From positions 372,001-436,000 of the forward strand of contig CANSEY010000001.1 in the NCBI GenBank assembly GCA_947646015.1: a DNA stretch of 64,000 nucleotides, read 5' to 3'. The notes under the pieces are model-generated. The model saw nothing but the letters and a program-made list of their open reading frames with translations. It was not told where the DNA came from and made no database searches. How positions within the stretch are numbered: the stretch's first letter is position 1; each line of letters starts with the position of its first letter. Positions 34,109 to 42,887 of this stretch are shown piece after piece. Position numbers and translations under genes: made by a program. The stretch comes from an uncultured Bacteroides sp. Lineage in GTDB: Bacteria > Bacteroidota > Bacteroidia > Bacteroidales > Bacteroidaceae.

Positions 34109-36544
34109 TTATACGTTTGCAATGCTCATAATGTCAGCAAATACACCGGCCGCCGTCACTCCGGCACCCGCACCGTATCCCTGAATCATCATCGGATATT
34201 CTTTATAGCGTTCGGTGGTGAGCAAGATGATGTTATTGCTGCCTTCCAATCCGTAGAAAGGATGGTTGCGGTCCACTTCCTGCAAACCGACGGATGCTTT
34301 GCCGTTCTCCAGCTTGGCAACGAAACGCCAATGTTTATTCTCACTCTCGAGCACCTTGCGGCGAGCTTCGAAATCAGCATCCAGACTAGGCACTTTTTTC
34401 CAGAAGTCTTCCAGTGAACCTTCAAAGAAGTCATTCGGTACGAAAAGATTTTTCTCCACGTCTTCCTGTTCCAGCTTGTATCCGGCCTCACGCGCCAGGA
34501 TCACGAGCTTACGGATCACGTCCTTACCGCTCAAGTCAATGCGCGGATCGGGTTCCGAATAACGCTCTTCCTGCGCCATCTTGATGGTACGGCTGAAGGG
34601 AACATCGGCACTGATCTTATTGAAAATATAGTTCAGCGTACCCGAAAGCACTGCCTCGATCTTCAGAATCTTATCACCGCTATGTATCAGGTCATTGATG
34701 GTATTGATAATCGGAAGTCCAGCCCCCACGTTGGTTTCAAACAGATATTTCACACCACGCTGACGGGCTATCAGCTTCAGTTCACGGTAATTCTCGTAAG
34801 CCGATGAAGCAGCAATCTTATTGGCCGCCACCACAGAAATGTTATGTTGCAGGAAGTCCTTATATAGAGAGGCTATGTCCGGACTGGCCGTACAATCCAC
34901 AAATACCGAATTGAATATATTCATGCCGATAATCTCGTCACGTATAGTATCCAGCGAACTGTCCACTCCCTTCTCTTTCAGCTCTTCGCGATAGTTGGCC
35001 AGATCGAATCCGGCACGGCTGAACATCGCCTTCGTCGCATCGATAATACCTACCACATGGAGTTTCAGGCCATTTTCTACCATCAGCTTCTTCTGCTGCT
35101 GGCGGATCTGCTCGACAAGACTTCCTCCCACCGTGCCCACACCGCAGATAAAGAGGTTGAGCACCTGATATTCGGAGAGGAAGAACGAGTCGTGAATCAC
35201 ATTCAGCGATTTACGCAACGACTTTGAATCGACAACAAACGAGATGTTGGTCTCGGAAGCTCCCTGTGCACAGGCTATCACATTGATGCCATTTCGTCCC
35301 AGCGTACCGAACAGCTTTCCGGCAATGCCCGGCGTATGTTTCATGTTCTCACCCACGATAGCTACCGTAGCCAGGTTCTTCTCTGCCTGGATAGGCGAAA
35401 TCTCACCCATTTCGATCTCTTTGGCAAACTCTTCGTTCAGCACTTCGCAAGCCAGATCGGCATCGGCATTACGCACACCGATAGAGGTACTGTTCTCCGA
35501 TGAAGCCTGCGAAACGAGGAACACACTGATTCCATTCTTTGCCAGCGCCTTAAAGATGCGGTAGTTGACACCGATCACGCCCACCATACCTAAACCCTGT
35601 ACGGTAATCAGGCTCGTGTCGTTGATGGACGAAATCCCTTTGATGGCTTTGCTCTTCGTGTGGTCTACGTGTTGTTTGATCACCGTTCCCTGGGCATCCG
35701 GGTTGAAAGTATTCTTAATCAGGATCGGTATGTTTTTGTGACATACCGGATAGATGGTAGGCGGATACACCACTTTTGCACCGAAATTACAAAGTTCGGT
35801 AGCCTCTACATAAGTCAGCTCGCTGATAGTATAGGCCGTACTGATCACACGCGGGTCGGCTGTCATGAAGCCGTCTACATCCGTCCAAATCTCCAGACTA
35901 TCGGCATCGAGAGCTGCGGCAATAACAGCTGCGGTATAGTCGGAACCGCCCCTGCCCAGATTCGTTACGTCTCCCGAAACCTTATCCGAAGAGATGAATC
36001 CGGGTACCAGCGAAACCCGGGGGATTTCTTTGAAAGCTTCCCGCACCAACCGATTGGTCAGTTCCGTGTCCAGTGTATGTTTATTATGTTTCTTTTCTGT
36101 CTTGATAAAAGTACGTGAGTCGAACCATACAGCCCCTTGGATCAGTCTTGACGCAATCAGTGAAGACAGACGTTCACCATAACTGACAATGGTATCGGAC
36201 GTTTTCGGAGAAAGATCTTTAATCAGATAAATACCCTGAAAGATATCTTTCAGTTCGTCGAGCAATTCATTCACCTGATAGTGCAACAGGGTCTGAGTCT
36301 CTCCGGCAGGAATCACTCCCTGCACCATCTCTTCGTGGCGACGAACTATTTCCCGGTATGCCCCTTCGTAAGCTGCATCACCCATGGCGGCCATTCGGGA
36401 GGTACTGATCAACTGGTCAGTGATCCCGCCCAATGCAGACACTACTACGATTACCGGTTCACCGGCAGACTCTACGATTTTCTTTACGCTTAAAATGCTG
36501 TTCACGGAACCTACGGACGTTCCGCCGAATTTCATTACTTTCAT
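34109..36544 (-). CDS. thrA: Bifunctional aspartokinase / homoserine dehydrogenase
   Basis: An 811-residue fused enzyme for the first and third steps of the aspartate pathway. The aspartokinase part starts KFGGTSVGSVNSI (residues 5-17) and has TNLGRGGSDYTAAVIAAALD. Two ACT domains lie at about 310-460 (LGMVGVIGVNYRIFKALAKN, GIAGKLFGTLGRNGINVIAC), the site of amino-acid feedback control. Homoserine dehydrogenase begins near residue 465 (NLFICGVGTVGGSLVEQI) and has EAVLSGTLNYIFNKIS. It feeds threonine, methionine and isoleucine synthesis. It is the first gene of the operon, behind a leader of about 260 nt with a Thr/Met-rich peptide. Confidence 0.97.
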   Translation of the reverse strand: MKVMKFGGTSVGSVNSILSVKKIVESAGEPVIVVVSALGGITDQLISTSRMAAMGDAAYEGAYREIVRRHEEMVQGVIPAGETQTLLHYQVNELLDELKDIFQGIYLIKDLSPKTSDTIVSYGERLSSLIASRLIQGAVWFDSRTFIKTEKKHNKHTLDTELTNRLVREAFKEIPRVSLVPGFISSDKVSGDVTNLGRGGSDYTAAVIAAALDADSLEIWTDVDGFMTADPRVISTAYTISELTYVEATELCNFGAKVVYPPTIYPVCHKNIPILIKNTFNPDAQGTVIKQHVDHTKSKAIKGISSINDTSLITVQGLGMVGVIGVNYRIFKALAKNGISVFLVSQASSENSTSIGVRNADADLACEVLNEEFAKEIEMGEISPIQAEKNLATVAIVGENMKHTPGIAGKLFGTLGRNGINVIACAQGASETNISFVVDSKSLRKSLNVIHDSFFLSEYQVLNLFICGVGTVGGSLVEQIRQQQKKLMVENGLKLHVVGIIDATKAMFSRAGFDLANYREELKEKGVDSSLDTIRDEIIGMNIFNSVFVDCTASPDIASLYKDFLQHNISVVAANKIAASSAYENYRELKLIARQRGVKYLFETNVGAGLPIINTINDLIHSGDKILKIEAVLSGTLNYIFNKISADVPFSRTIKMAQEERYSEPDPRIDLSGKDVIRKLVILAREAGYKLEQEDVEKNLFVPNDFFEGSLEDFWKKVPSLDADFEARRKVLESENKHWRFVAKLENGKASVGLQEVDRNHPFYGLEGSNNIILLTTERYKEYPMMIQGYGAGAGVTAAGVFADIMSIANV

Positions 36545-36687
36545 GCAGATACTTATTTAATGGAATGCCTTGTACGCTCTTTCAGACATACAAAACCATC
36601 TTTGTTGATACGAATAATAAAATATAAAATTGAGTTTTGCTTACTTCCTGTAAGCGTGAATCACGTAGATACACATCATACTATATA

Positions 36688-36774
36688 TTAACCCCTAGGG
36701 GTCATCCCCATTGTCCCCTGTGTCCCAATCATGGTACACATCGATGTGACTGTATGTGGATAGCATTGCATCAT
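36688..36774 (-). CDS. Thr/Met-rich leader peptide of the threonine operon (candidate attenuator)
   Basis: A 28-codon frame, ATG 36774 to TAA 36690-36688, lies 30-40 nt inside the predicted thrA transcript. It has six threonines (residues 8, 10, 14, 18, 21, 25), six methionines including the start, and one isoleucine, all products of the pathway encoded by thrA. The last third reads TMIGTQGTMGMTPRG. Its final codons can form two mutually exclusive short stems sharing one CCCC: GGGG-ATGA-CCCC and ACCC-CTAG-GGGT (36691-36709). A further hairpin follows (36639-36655, GCTTAC/GTAAGC). Ribosome stalling at Thr or Met codons would shift the folding. No T-run directly follows the last hairpin, so the exact mechanism is open. 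Confidence 0.65.
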   Translation of the reverse strand: MMQCYPHTVTSMCTMIGTQGTMGMTPRG

Positions 36775-36811
36775 TGTTTCTGTTTCTACGTTCGATTTTG
36801 ATAAGATGTTG

Positions 36812-36819
36812 CAAAAATA
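36812..36819 (-). promoter_or_regulatory. -7 box of the threonine operon
   Basis: The minus strand reads TATTTTTG (TAnnTTTG). Transcription would start near 36805, giving a leader of about 260 nt before the thrA ATG at 36544. The leader also contains the 12-bp palindrome CACATCGATGTG (36737-36748). Confidence 0.55.
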
Positions 36820-37002
36820 AGAATAATTTCATTCAATCTATCACTTTTTGCGATTATTTTGCGATAAAAGCACAGAAAGCCCCAGAAAGAGGGGTAAAAA
36901 TGTAACATAGAACAATTACATTTTTATAGTGCCCATTGCTTTTTCTCCGGATAAAGCGGATCACTTTCTTGACACTTTGCTGCCATTTACAAGATATATC
37001 AT

Positions 37003-37010
37003 TATCTTTG
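37003..37010 (+). promoter_or_regulatory. -7 box of the asparaginase gene
   Basis: TATCTTTG (TAnnTTTG) 28 bp upstream of ATG 37038. Confidence 0.6.
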
Positions 37011-37037
37011 CAACGATACATTCTTCATTTAAGGACT

Positions 37038-38087
37038 ATGAACCCATCAGACACTTCCATATTGTTAATATATACGGGCGGAACCATCGGTATGATAGAA
37101 AACCCTGAAACCGGAGCACTCGAAAACTTCAATTTCGAGCAATTGCAGAAGCATGTACCCGAACTTCAGAAGTTTACCTTCCCGATAGACTCTTACCAAT
37201 TCGATCCGCCTATGGACTCTTCGGACATGGAACCGGAAGCCTGGAGGAAACTGGTACACGTCATCAGTGAACACTACCACCAGTACACCGGCTTTGTCAT
37301 CCTGCATGGTACGGATACGATGGCCTTCACCGCTTCAGCCCTCAGCTTCATGCTCGAAGGACTCGACAAACCGGTTATCCTGACAGGTTCACAACTGCCC
37401 ATAGGAGTGCTTCGTACCGATGGCAAGGAGAATCTGATGACCAGCATCGAAATAGCATCGGCACGCGACAGAAGCGGTAATCCCATGGTTCCTGAAGTAT
37501 GTATATTTTTCGAGAACCGGTTAATGCGTGGCAATCGTACGACCAAAATGAGTGCGGAGAATTTCAACGCCTTCCGTTCGTTCAATTATCCGGTACTGGC
37601 AGAGGCAGGGATACATATTAAATACAACAATGTGCAGATTCACATTGAAGGGGAGAAACGCGAACTGCATCCTCACTATCTGCTGGACACCAATATAGCT
37701 ATCCTCAAACTCTTTCCGGGCATACAAGAGAACGTCGTAACCGCTACACTCGCCATCGAAGGATTGAAGGCAGTGGTACTCGAAACGTATGGTTCGGGCA
37801 ACGCTTCCCGCAAGGAGTGGTTTCTGCGGAGGCTTCGTGATGCCAGCGAACGGGGTGTTGTCATTGTCAACGTAACCCAATGTAGCGCCGGTAGCGTAGA
37901 GATGGAACGTTACGAAACGGGATATCATCTGCTGAAGGCGGGCATCGTCAGTGGACACGACAGTACTACCGAATCGGCCGTAACCAAACTGATGTTTCTG
38001 TTAGGACACGGATATTCGCCGGACGAAGTACGCCGGAGGATGAACGAGTCGATGGCAGGAGAGATTAGTATCGATTTGTCAAAATGA
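37038..38087 (+). CDS. ansA: Type I L-asparaginase
   Basis: A 349-residue enzyme that hydrolyses asparagine to aspartate and ammonia. The start is set at MNPSDTSILLIYTGGTIGMI, just after the promoter; an upstream open stretch lacks coding character. The active-site threonines are in IYTGGTIG (Thr13) and LHGTDTMAFTASAL (Thr92-Asp93). Downstream marks include LTGSQLPIGVLRTDGKEN and VLETYGSGNASRKEW. There is no signal peptide, so it is the cytoplasmic type I enzyme. It is divergent from the threonine operon and supplies aspartate, the substrate of ThrA, though a regulatory link is speculative. Confidence 0.93.
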   Translation: MNPSDTSILLIYTGGTIGMIENPETGALENFNFEQLQKHVPELQKFTFPIDSYQFDPPMDSSDMEPEAWRKLVHVISEHYHQYTGFVILHGTDTMAFTASALSFMLEGLDKPVILTGSQLPIGVLRTDGKENLMTSIEIASARDRSGNPMVPEVCIFFENRLMRGNRTTKMSAENFNAFRSFNYPVLAEAGIHIKYNNVQIHIEGEKRELHPHYLLDTNIAILKLFPGIQENVVTATLAIEGLKAVVLETYGSGNASRKEWFLRRLRDASERGVVIVNVTQCSAGSVEMERYETGYHLLKAGIVSGHDSTTESAVTKLMFLLGHGYSPDEVRRRMNESMAGEISIDLSK

Positions 38088-38376
38088 TATTCAGGAGGCC
38101 TCAGAATCCGTTTTTCCGAACAGATGCCGACGGAGTACGAAAAAAACGCATCCACGCCATTCGGGCAATTATCAGTTTGACAGGTATATTCAGAATTTCT
38201 CGCCAAAAGTCAAAGCAATACCTCTTCGTACTATCTCCGACAACGTCCGGAAGCAAAAACAGATTCTTTATGCCATCTCGCGGCAGTATCCGCCAAGGGA
38301 CAAAGCAGACGGAAAGATACCGGAAAATTCTTTAAGGCAAGGCTCTCCTTTCAAGAAACAAAGCCTCTGTCTACAG

Positions 38377-38451
38377 GAAGTTAACACTCTATTTGCAGGA
38401 AGTTAACATCGTATTCCGATGAAGTTAACAGTTTATCGGCACGAAGTTAAT
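38377..38451. repeat. Four GAAGTTAAC direct repeats at exact 22-bp period
   Basis: GAAGTTAAC occurs at 38377, 38399 and 38421, and GAAGTTAAT at 38443, each exactly 22 bp apart. The spacers share little sequence. This is the main feature in the gene-free stretch 38088-38744. A short open frame at 38084-38335 overlaps the asparaginase stop but has no coding character I can support. The 22-bp period is near two helical turns, so all boxes face the same side of the DNA. Confidence 0.75.
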
Positions 38452-38714
38452 AATCCGGAGATCTAAATCCCAATAAACCGATAACAGAAGTGACGGATAT
38501 GCAGTTATCCGGGAGTATTTATCCGGATTCCATTTCCGGATCACTGTCTTTCTACACAGAGCTTGTCAGCGAAACCGCATGATACGCTCCATAGAGTCAG
38601 TAATCCATCCATTTCACTGACAATCGGTCAGGGGCTTTATCAAAAAGAAAAACGACTTCACGGGGTTCAAGAGTCAAAAGCTATATTCTGTTTGGCAGAA
38701 AAAGACGAAATGCG

Positions 38715-38722
38715 TAACTTTG
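38715..38722 (+). promoter_or_regulatory. -7 box of radA
   Basis: TAACTTTG (TAnnTTTG) 23 bp upstream of the radA ATG. Confidence 0.6.
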
Positions 38723-38744
38723 AGACCTATTTATCAAGAGATCA

Positions 38745-40112
38745 ATGGCAAAAGAGAAAACCGTTTATGTATGCAGTAACTGCGGACAGGAATCACCCAA
38801 ATGGGTGGGCAAATGTCCTTCGTGTGGCGAATGGAATACCTATGTAGAAGAGATTGTTCGCAAGGAAGTTCCGAATAAACGTCCGGTATCAGGCATCGAA
38901 TCGCCCAAAGCCAAACCCGTCACCCTGAGCGAGATCGAAGCAGATGAAGAACCCCGCATCGACATGCACGACGAGGAGCTGAACCGGGTGCTGGGAGGAG
39001 GGCTGGTACCCGGATCGCTGGTACTGATCGGTGGCGAACCCGGCATCGGGAAGTCCACACTGGTGCTCCAAACCGTGCTCCACATGCCTGAGCGGAGGAT
39101 ACTCTACATCTCGGGAGAAGAGAGCGCAAGGCAACTGAAACTTCGTGCCGACCGGTTAACCCGAACTTCGAGCGACTGCCTGATTGTCTGCGAAACATCG
39201 TTGGAACAGATCTATGTACATATCAAAAATACACGTCCGGACCTAGTAATCATCGACTCCATACAGACGATATCGACCGAAAGCATCGAATCGTCACCGG
39301 GAAGCATCGCGCAAGTCCGGGAGTGCTCGGCATCCATCCTCCGTTTTGCCAAAGAGACGCATACCCCGGTGTTGCTGATCGGGCATATCAACAAAGAAGG
39401 CAGCATTGCCGGACCGAAGGTTCTAGAGCACATCGTAGACACCGTACTCCAATTCGAGGGAGACCAGCATTATATGTACCGTATCCTGCGCAGCATCAAG
39501 AACCGCTTTGGAAGTACCGCTGAATTGGGCATCTATGAGATGCGTCAAGACGGGCTTCGCCAAGTCAGCAACCCTTCGGAATTGTTACTGTCGCAGGACC
39601 ACGAAGGCATGAGCGGGGTAGCCATCGCATCTGCCATCGAAGGGGTAAGACCCTTCCTGATAGAGACGCAAGCACTTGTCAGCTCTGCGGTTTACGGCAA
39701 TCCGCAACGTTCGGCAACGGGATTCGATATTCGCCGCATGAACATGCTGCTGGCCGTATTAGAGAAGCGTGTCGGATTTAAGCTGGCACAAAAAGATGTC
39801 TTTCTAAATATTGCCGGAGGACTGAAGGTTAACGACCCTGCCATCGACCTGGCTGTTATCAGTGCCATCCTTTCATCCAATATGGATGCTGCCATCGAAC
39901 CTGAGGTTTGCATGGCCGGAGAAATCGGATTATCCGGTGAAATCCGTCCGGTAAACCGGATCGAACAACGTATCGGTGAAGCTGAGAAGCTCGGGTTCAA
40001 ACGGTTCATCCTACCTAAATACAACATGCAGGGCATCGATACAAAGAAGCTGAGGATAGAACTGGTGCCGGTAAGAAAGGTGGAAGAAGCATTCCGGACG
40101 CTCTTCGGGTGA
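38745..40112 (+). CDS. radA: DNA repair protein RadA (Sms)
   Basis: A 455-residue ATPase that promotes branch migration in homologous recombination. An N-terminal zinc finger uses Cys10, Cys13, Cys24 and Cys27 (VCSNCGQ, GKCPSCGEW). Walker A is GGEPGIGKST (about 96-105), and Walker B is DLVIIDSIQTI. The RadA-specific KNRFGST motif is at about 258, and the C-terminal Lon-like domain contains DVFLNIAGGLKVNDPAIDLA. It has the standard length and all key motifs. It has its own promoter; the gene after it is separated by a CACAGAG inverted repeat. Confidence 0.97.
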   Translation: MAKEKTVYVCSNCGQESPKWVGKCPSCGEWNTYVEEIVRKEVPNKRPVSGIESPKAKPVTLSEIEADEEPRIDMHDEELNRVLGGGLVPGSLVLIGGEPGIGKSTLVLQTVLHMPERRILYISGEESARQLKLRADRLTRTSSDCLIVCETSLEQIYVHIKNTRPDLVIIDSIQTISTESIESSPGSIAQVRECSASILRFAKETHTPVLLIGHINKEGSIAGPKVLEHIVDTVLQFEGDQHYMYRILRSIKNRFGSTAELGIYEMRQDGLRQVSNPSELLLSQDHEGMSGVAIASAIEGVRPFLIETQALVSSAVYGNPQRSATGFDIRRMNMLLAVLEKRVGFKLAQKDVFLNIAGGLKVNDPAIDLAVISAILSSNMDAAIEPEVCMAGEIGLSGEIRPVNRIEQRIGEAEKLGFKRFILPKYNMQGIDTKKLRIELVPVRKVEEAFRTLFG

Positions 40113-40116
40113 GTTC

Positions 40117-40146
40117 ACCACAGAGAACACGGAGTCACACAGAGTT
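40117..40146. repeat. Left inverted repeat of the GxxExxY element
   Basis: ACCACAGAG and CACACAGAGTT lie in this 30-bp stretch, 5 bp after the radA stop. The reverse complement occurs right of the GxxExxY gene at 40558-40578. The left copy has about 9 extra bases in the middle. Confidence 0.75.
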
Positions 40147-40167
40147 CTTACCATTAAACATTAAAAC

Positions 40168-40539
40168 ATGGAGATAAATGAATTAACAGGACTGATACTA
40201 AAGAAAGCTTATGAAGTACATACTGTTTTAGGACCCAGATTACTAGAAAGTGCTTATGAAGAATGCTTATGCTACGAATTAATCCAATGTGGATTAAACG
40301 TAGAAAAACAGAAAGCACTACCCGTAGTATATAAAAACATTAAAGTAGATGCAGGTTACAGATTGGATATTGTAGTCAACAATGCTGTTATAATAGAGAT
40401 AAAAGCTGTAGAAGAATTACATCCCGTTCACACCGCACAGCTAATAACCTATTTAAAACTATCAGGAATCAAATATGGCCTGCTTATCAATTTTAATGTA
40501 AGAAGCCTCAAAGAAGGCATCAGAAGATATATTGTTTAA
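40168..40539 (+). CDS. GxxExxY family protein (PD-(D/E)XK nuclease-like)
   Basis: A 123-residue protein, nearly full length for the family. It opens MEINELTGLILKKAYEVHTV and has the core VDAGYRLDIVVNNAVIIEIK then AVEELHPVHTAQLITYLKLS, which fits a PD-(D/E)XK nuclease fold (Asp in RLDIVV, Glu and Lys in IEIK). The eponymous motif is altered: GPRLLESAYEE has Arg where family members have the Gly of GxxExxY. Base composition is more AT-rich than radA and the downstream flavoprotein. It is enclosed by inverted CACAGAG repeats, suggesting it arrived as a cassette. The function of the family is unknown. Confidence 0.9.
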   Translation: MEINELTGLILKKAYEVHTVLGPRLLESAYEECLCYELIQCGLNVEKQKALPVVYKNIKVDAGYRLDIVVNNAVIIEIKAVEELHPVHTAQLITYLKLSGIKYGLLINFNVRSLKEGIRRYIV

Positions 40540-40557
40540 TTAAAAAAGACTCAGTGA

Positions 40558-40578
40558 AACTCTGTGTCACTCTGTGGT
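40558..40578. repeat. Right inverted repeat of the GxxExxY element
   Basis: AACTCTGTGTCACTCTGTGG followed by T; this is the reverse complement of the left repeat at 40117-40146 minus its insert. It ends 5 bp before the next start codon and may carry that gene's ribosome-access region. Confidence 0.75.
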
Positions 40579-40583
40579 AAACC

Positions 40584-42173
40584 ATGATACAAGAATACCA
40601 ACTCCGCATCCTCCCCGAAATTGCCGCCAGCGAGCAGCAACTCAAAGCATACCTTTCACAGGAGAAAGGACTGAATCAGCGCGATATTACCGCCCTGCGT
40701 ACACTGAAACGGAGTATTGATGCCCGCCAACGCACGATCTACGTCAATCTCAAAGTTCGGGTATACCTGAACGAAATGCCTAAGGACGATGAGTACGAAC
40801 ATACTATATATAATAATGTGGAAGGAAAACCGCAGGTTATTGTGGTAGGTGCAGGCCCCGGAGGACTGTTTGCCGCATTACGGCTGATAGAACTGGGGCT
40901 GCGTCCTGTCGTCGTGGAGCGTGGCAAGGATGTGCGCGAACGTAAGAAAGACCTGGCACAGATCAGCCGGGAGCATCGGGTAGACCCGGAATCAAACTAC
41001 AGTTTCGGTGAAGGAGGAGCCGGTGCATACTCGGACGGAAAGCTGTATACCCGAAGCAAGAAGCGCGGGAATGTGGACAAGATACTCAATGTATTCTGCC
41101 AACATGGTGCTTCTACGGCCATTCTGGTAGATGCCCATCCGCATATCGGCACGGACAAGCTGCCACGGGTGATAGAGAATATGCGCAATACGATTATTGA
41201 ATGTGGAGGCGAAGTACACTTCAAGACACGGATGGATGCATTGATCATCGAACAGGGAGAAGTGAAAGGAATAGAGACGAATACGGGCGAAACATTCCTC
41301 GGTCCGGTCATCCTGGCAACAGGTCATTCGGCAAGAGATGTATATCGCTGGCTGGCCGCCAACAACGTGACTATCGAAGCCAAAGGAATAGCCGTCGGAG
41401 TGCGTCTGGAACATCCTGCAGGATTGATAGACCAAATACAATACCACAACCGGAGCGGAAGAGGTAAATACCTGCCGGCTGCCGAATACAGTTTCGTCAC
41501 ACAAGTGGACGGCCGCGGAGTATACAGTTTCTGCATGTGTCCCGGGGGATTCATCGTACCGGCGGCCAGCGGTCCCGAACAGGTGGTAGTCAACGGAATG
41601 TCGCCATCCAATCGCGGATCCCGGTGGAGTAACTCGGGAATGGTGGTGGAGATACAACCGGAAGACATCATCAACGATAAACGGTTAACGGTAAACAATG
41701 AAGCAGAAGAAACCTTCCCCGAACTGGCTGTGCTGCACTTCCAGGAAGAGTTGGAACGCCAGTGTTGGTTGCAAGGAGGCAGACGCCAAACGGCACCCGC
41801 ACAACGCATGGTGGACTTTACACGCAAGAAACTGAGTTACGACTTGCCGGAGTCTTCGTACAGCCCCGGATTGATATCCTCCCCCTTGCATTTCTGGATG
41901 CCGGAATTCATTGCCGGACGACTGTCACAAGGCTTCCAACAGTTCGGGCGCAGCAGCCACGGTTTCCTGACCAACGAAGCCGTGATGATAGGGGTAGAAA
42001 CCCGTACCTCTTCTCCGGTCCGCATCGTACGAGACAAGGATACCCTGCAACACATCACCTTACGCGGTCTCTTCCCCTGTGGCGAAGGAGCCGGTTATGC
42101 GGGCGGCATCGTCTCGGCAGGAATCGATGGAGAACGATGCGCAGAAGCAGTAGCACAATTTATGAATCCATAG
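40584..42173 (+). CDS. NAD(P)/FAD-dependent oxidoreductase (COG2509)
   Basis: A 529-residue flavoprotein. The N-terminal 80 residues form a family-specific domain (SIDARQRTIYVNLKVRVYLN). The FAD-binding Rossmann motif follows at about 86-93 (VIVVGAGPGGLFAALRLIEL), with VVVERGKDVRERKKDLAQI, then SNYSFGEGGAGAYSDGKLYT, typical of this uncharacterised dehydrogenase group. The C-terminus reads LFPCGEGAGYAGGIVSAGID. It has no signal peptide. The substrate is unknown. It follows the GxxExxY element by a few bases and lies 4 bp upstream of a LuxR-type regulator, which may be cotranscribed. Confidence 0.9.
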   Translation: MIQEYQLRILPEIAASEQQLKAYLSQEKGLNQRDITALRTLKRSIDARQRTIYVNLKVRVYLNEMPKDDEYEHTIYNNVEGKPQVIVVGAGPGGLFAALRLIELGLRPVVVERGKDVRERKKDLAQISREHRVDPESNYSFGEGGAGAYSDGKLYTRSKKRGNVDKILNVFCQHGASTAILVDAHPHIGTDKLPRVIENMRNTIIECGGEVHFKTRMDALIIEQGEVKGIETNTGETFLGPVILATGHSARDVYRWLAANNVTIEAKGIAVGVRLEHPAGLIDQIQYHNRSGRGKYLPAAEYSFVTQVDGRGVYSFCMCPGGFIVPAASGPEQVVVNGMSPSNRGSRWSNSGMVVEIQPEDIINDKRLTVNNEAEETFPELAVLHFQEELERQCWLQGGRRQTAPAQRMVDFTRKKLSYDLPESSYSPGLISSPLHFWMPEFIAGRLSQGFQQFGRSSHGFLTNEAVMIGVETRTSSPVRIVRDKDTLQHITLRGLFPCGEGAGYAGGIVSAGIDGERCAEAVAQFMNP

Positions 42174-42177
42174 ACTT

Positions 42178-42777
42178 ATGATGAATCACCAACCAGAAAT
42201 AGCTATCGTAGAGGCGAACACCCTCACCAGCCTGGGACTGAAAACAATCCTGGAGAGAATGATCCCCATGGCAGTCATCCGCACGTTCCATAGCTTCGGC
42301 GAACTGACAGATGACACCCCGGATATGTATGCCCACTACTTCATCTCGGCACAGATTTATGTGGAGCACAACGCTTTCTTCCTCCCCCGAAAGCGGAAAA
42401 CCATCGTGTTGGCGGGAGACAGCCACCAGTTCCAACTCTCCGGCGTCCCCATACTCAACATCTACCAGGCAGAGGAACAGTTGGTGAAAGACATCCTAAA
42501 GCTCCACCAGCATGCACATCATGACGGCTATCCGGTAAAGGACATGCCTCCTACCCCGCCGACCACCGGACACGAACTCTCGGCACGCGAAATCGAGGTT
42601 CTGGTCCTGATCACCAAAGGACTGATCAACAAAGAGATCGCGGACAAACTGAATATCGGCCTGACCACCGTAATCACGCATCGGAAGAACATTACCGAAA
42701 AGCTGGGCATCAAATCGGTTTCGGGCCTAACCATCTATGCGGTGATGAACGGGTATGTGGAGGCAGACCGCATATAG
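42178..42777 (+). CDS. LuxR-type response regulator with degenerate receiver
   Basis: A 199-residue regulator. The C-terminal LuxR/GerE helix-turn-helix is clear (about 137-190, ELSAREIEVLVLITKGLINK, then EIADKLNIGLTTVITHRKNI). The N-terminal 120 residues look like a receiver domain but lack its phosphorylation chemistry: the acidic pair near the start reads VEAN and the usual phosphoacceptor Asp position falls in YAHYFISAQIY. It may act without phosphorylation. It begins 4 bp after the flavoprotein gene and ends about 110 bp before a TonB receptor gene that it could control. Confidence 0.88.
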   Translation: MMNHQPEIAIVEANTLTSLGLKTILERMIPMAVIRTFHSFGELTDDTPDMYAHYFISAQIYVEHNAFFLPRKRKTIVLAGDSHQFQLSGVPILNIYQAEEQLVKDILKLHQHAHHDGYPVKDMPPTPPTTGHELSAREIEVLVLITKGLINKEIADKLNIGLTTVITHRKNITEKLGIKSVSGLTIYAVMNGYVEADRI

Positions 42778-42887
42778 CGAACTATGTGGTGAATCCATGG
42801 TGAAAGCATATATCCTAATAAATGAGGATTGCCGTTTAACATTTTTTGCTGCATCTTTGCAAACGAATCAATGAAAAGATACAGCAC

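Noticed and set aside
33180-34184. Open frame of 334 codons antisense to the homoserine kinase gene
   Set aside because: A mirror of a well-supported gene; no start signal or family motif.
38084-38335. 83-codon plus-strand frame overlapping the asparaginase stop
   Set aside because: No ribosome or family signal, basic low-complexity translation, and competing open frames in the same stretch; not called a gene.
38377-38451. GAAGTTAAC repeats considered as a CRISPR array
   Set aside because: The repeats are only 9 bp with 13-bp spacers and there are no cas genes.
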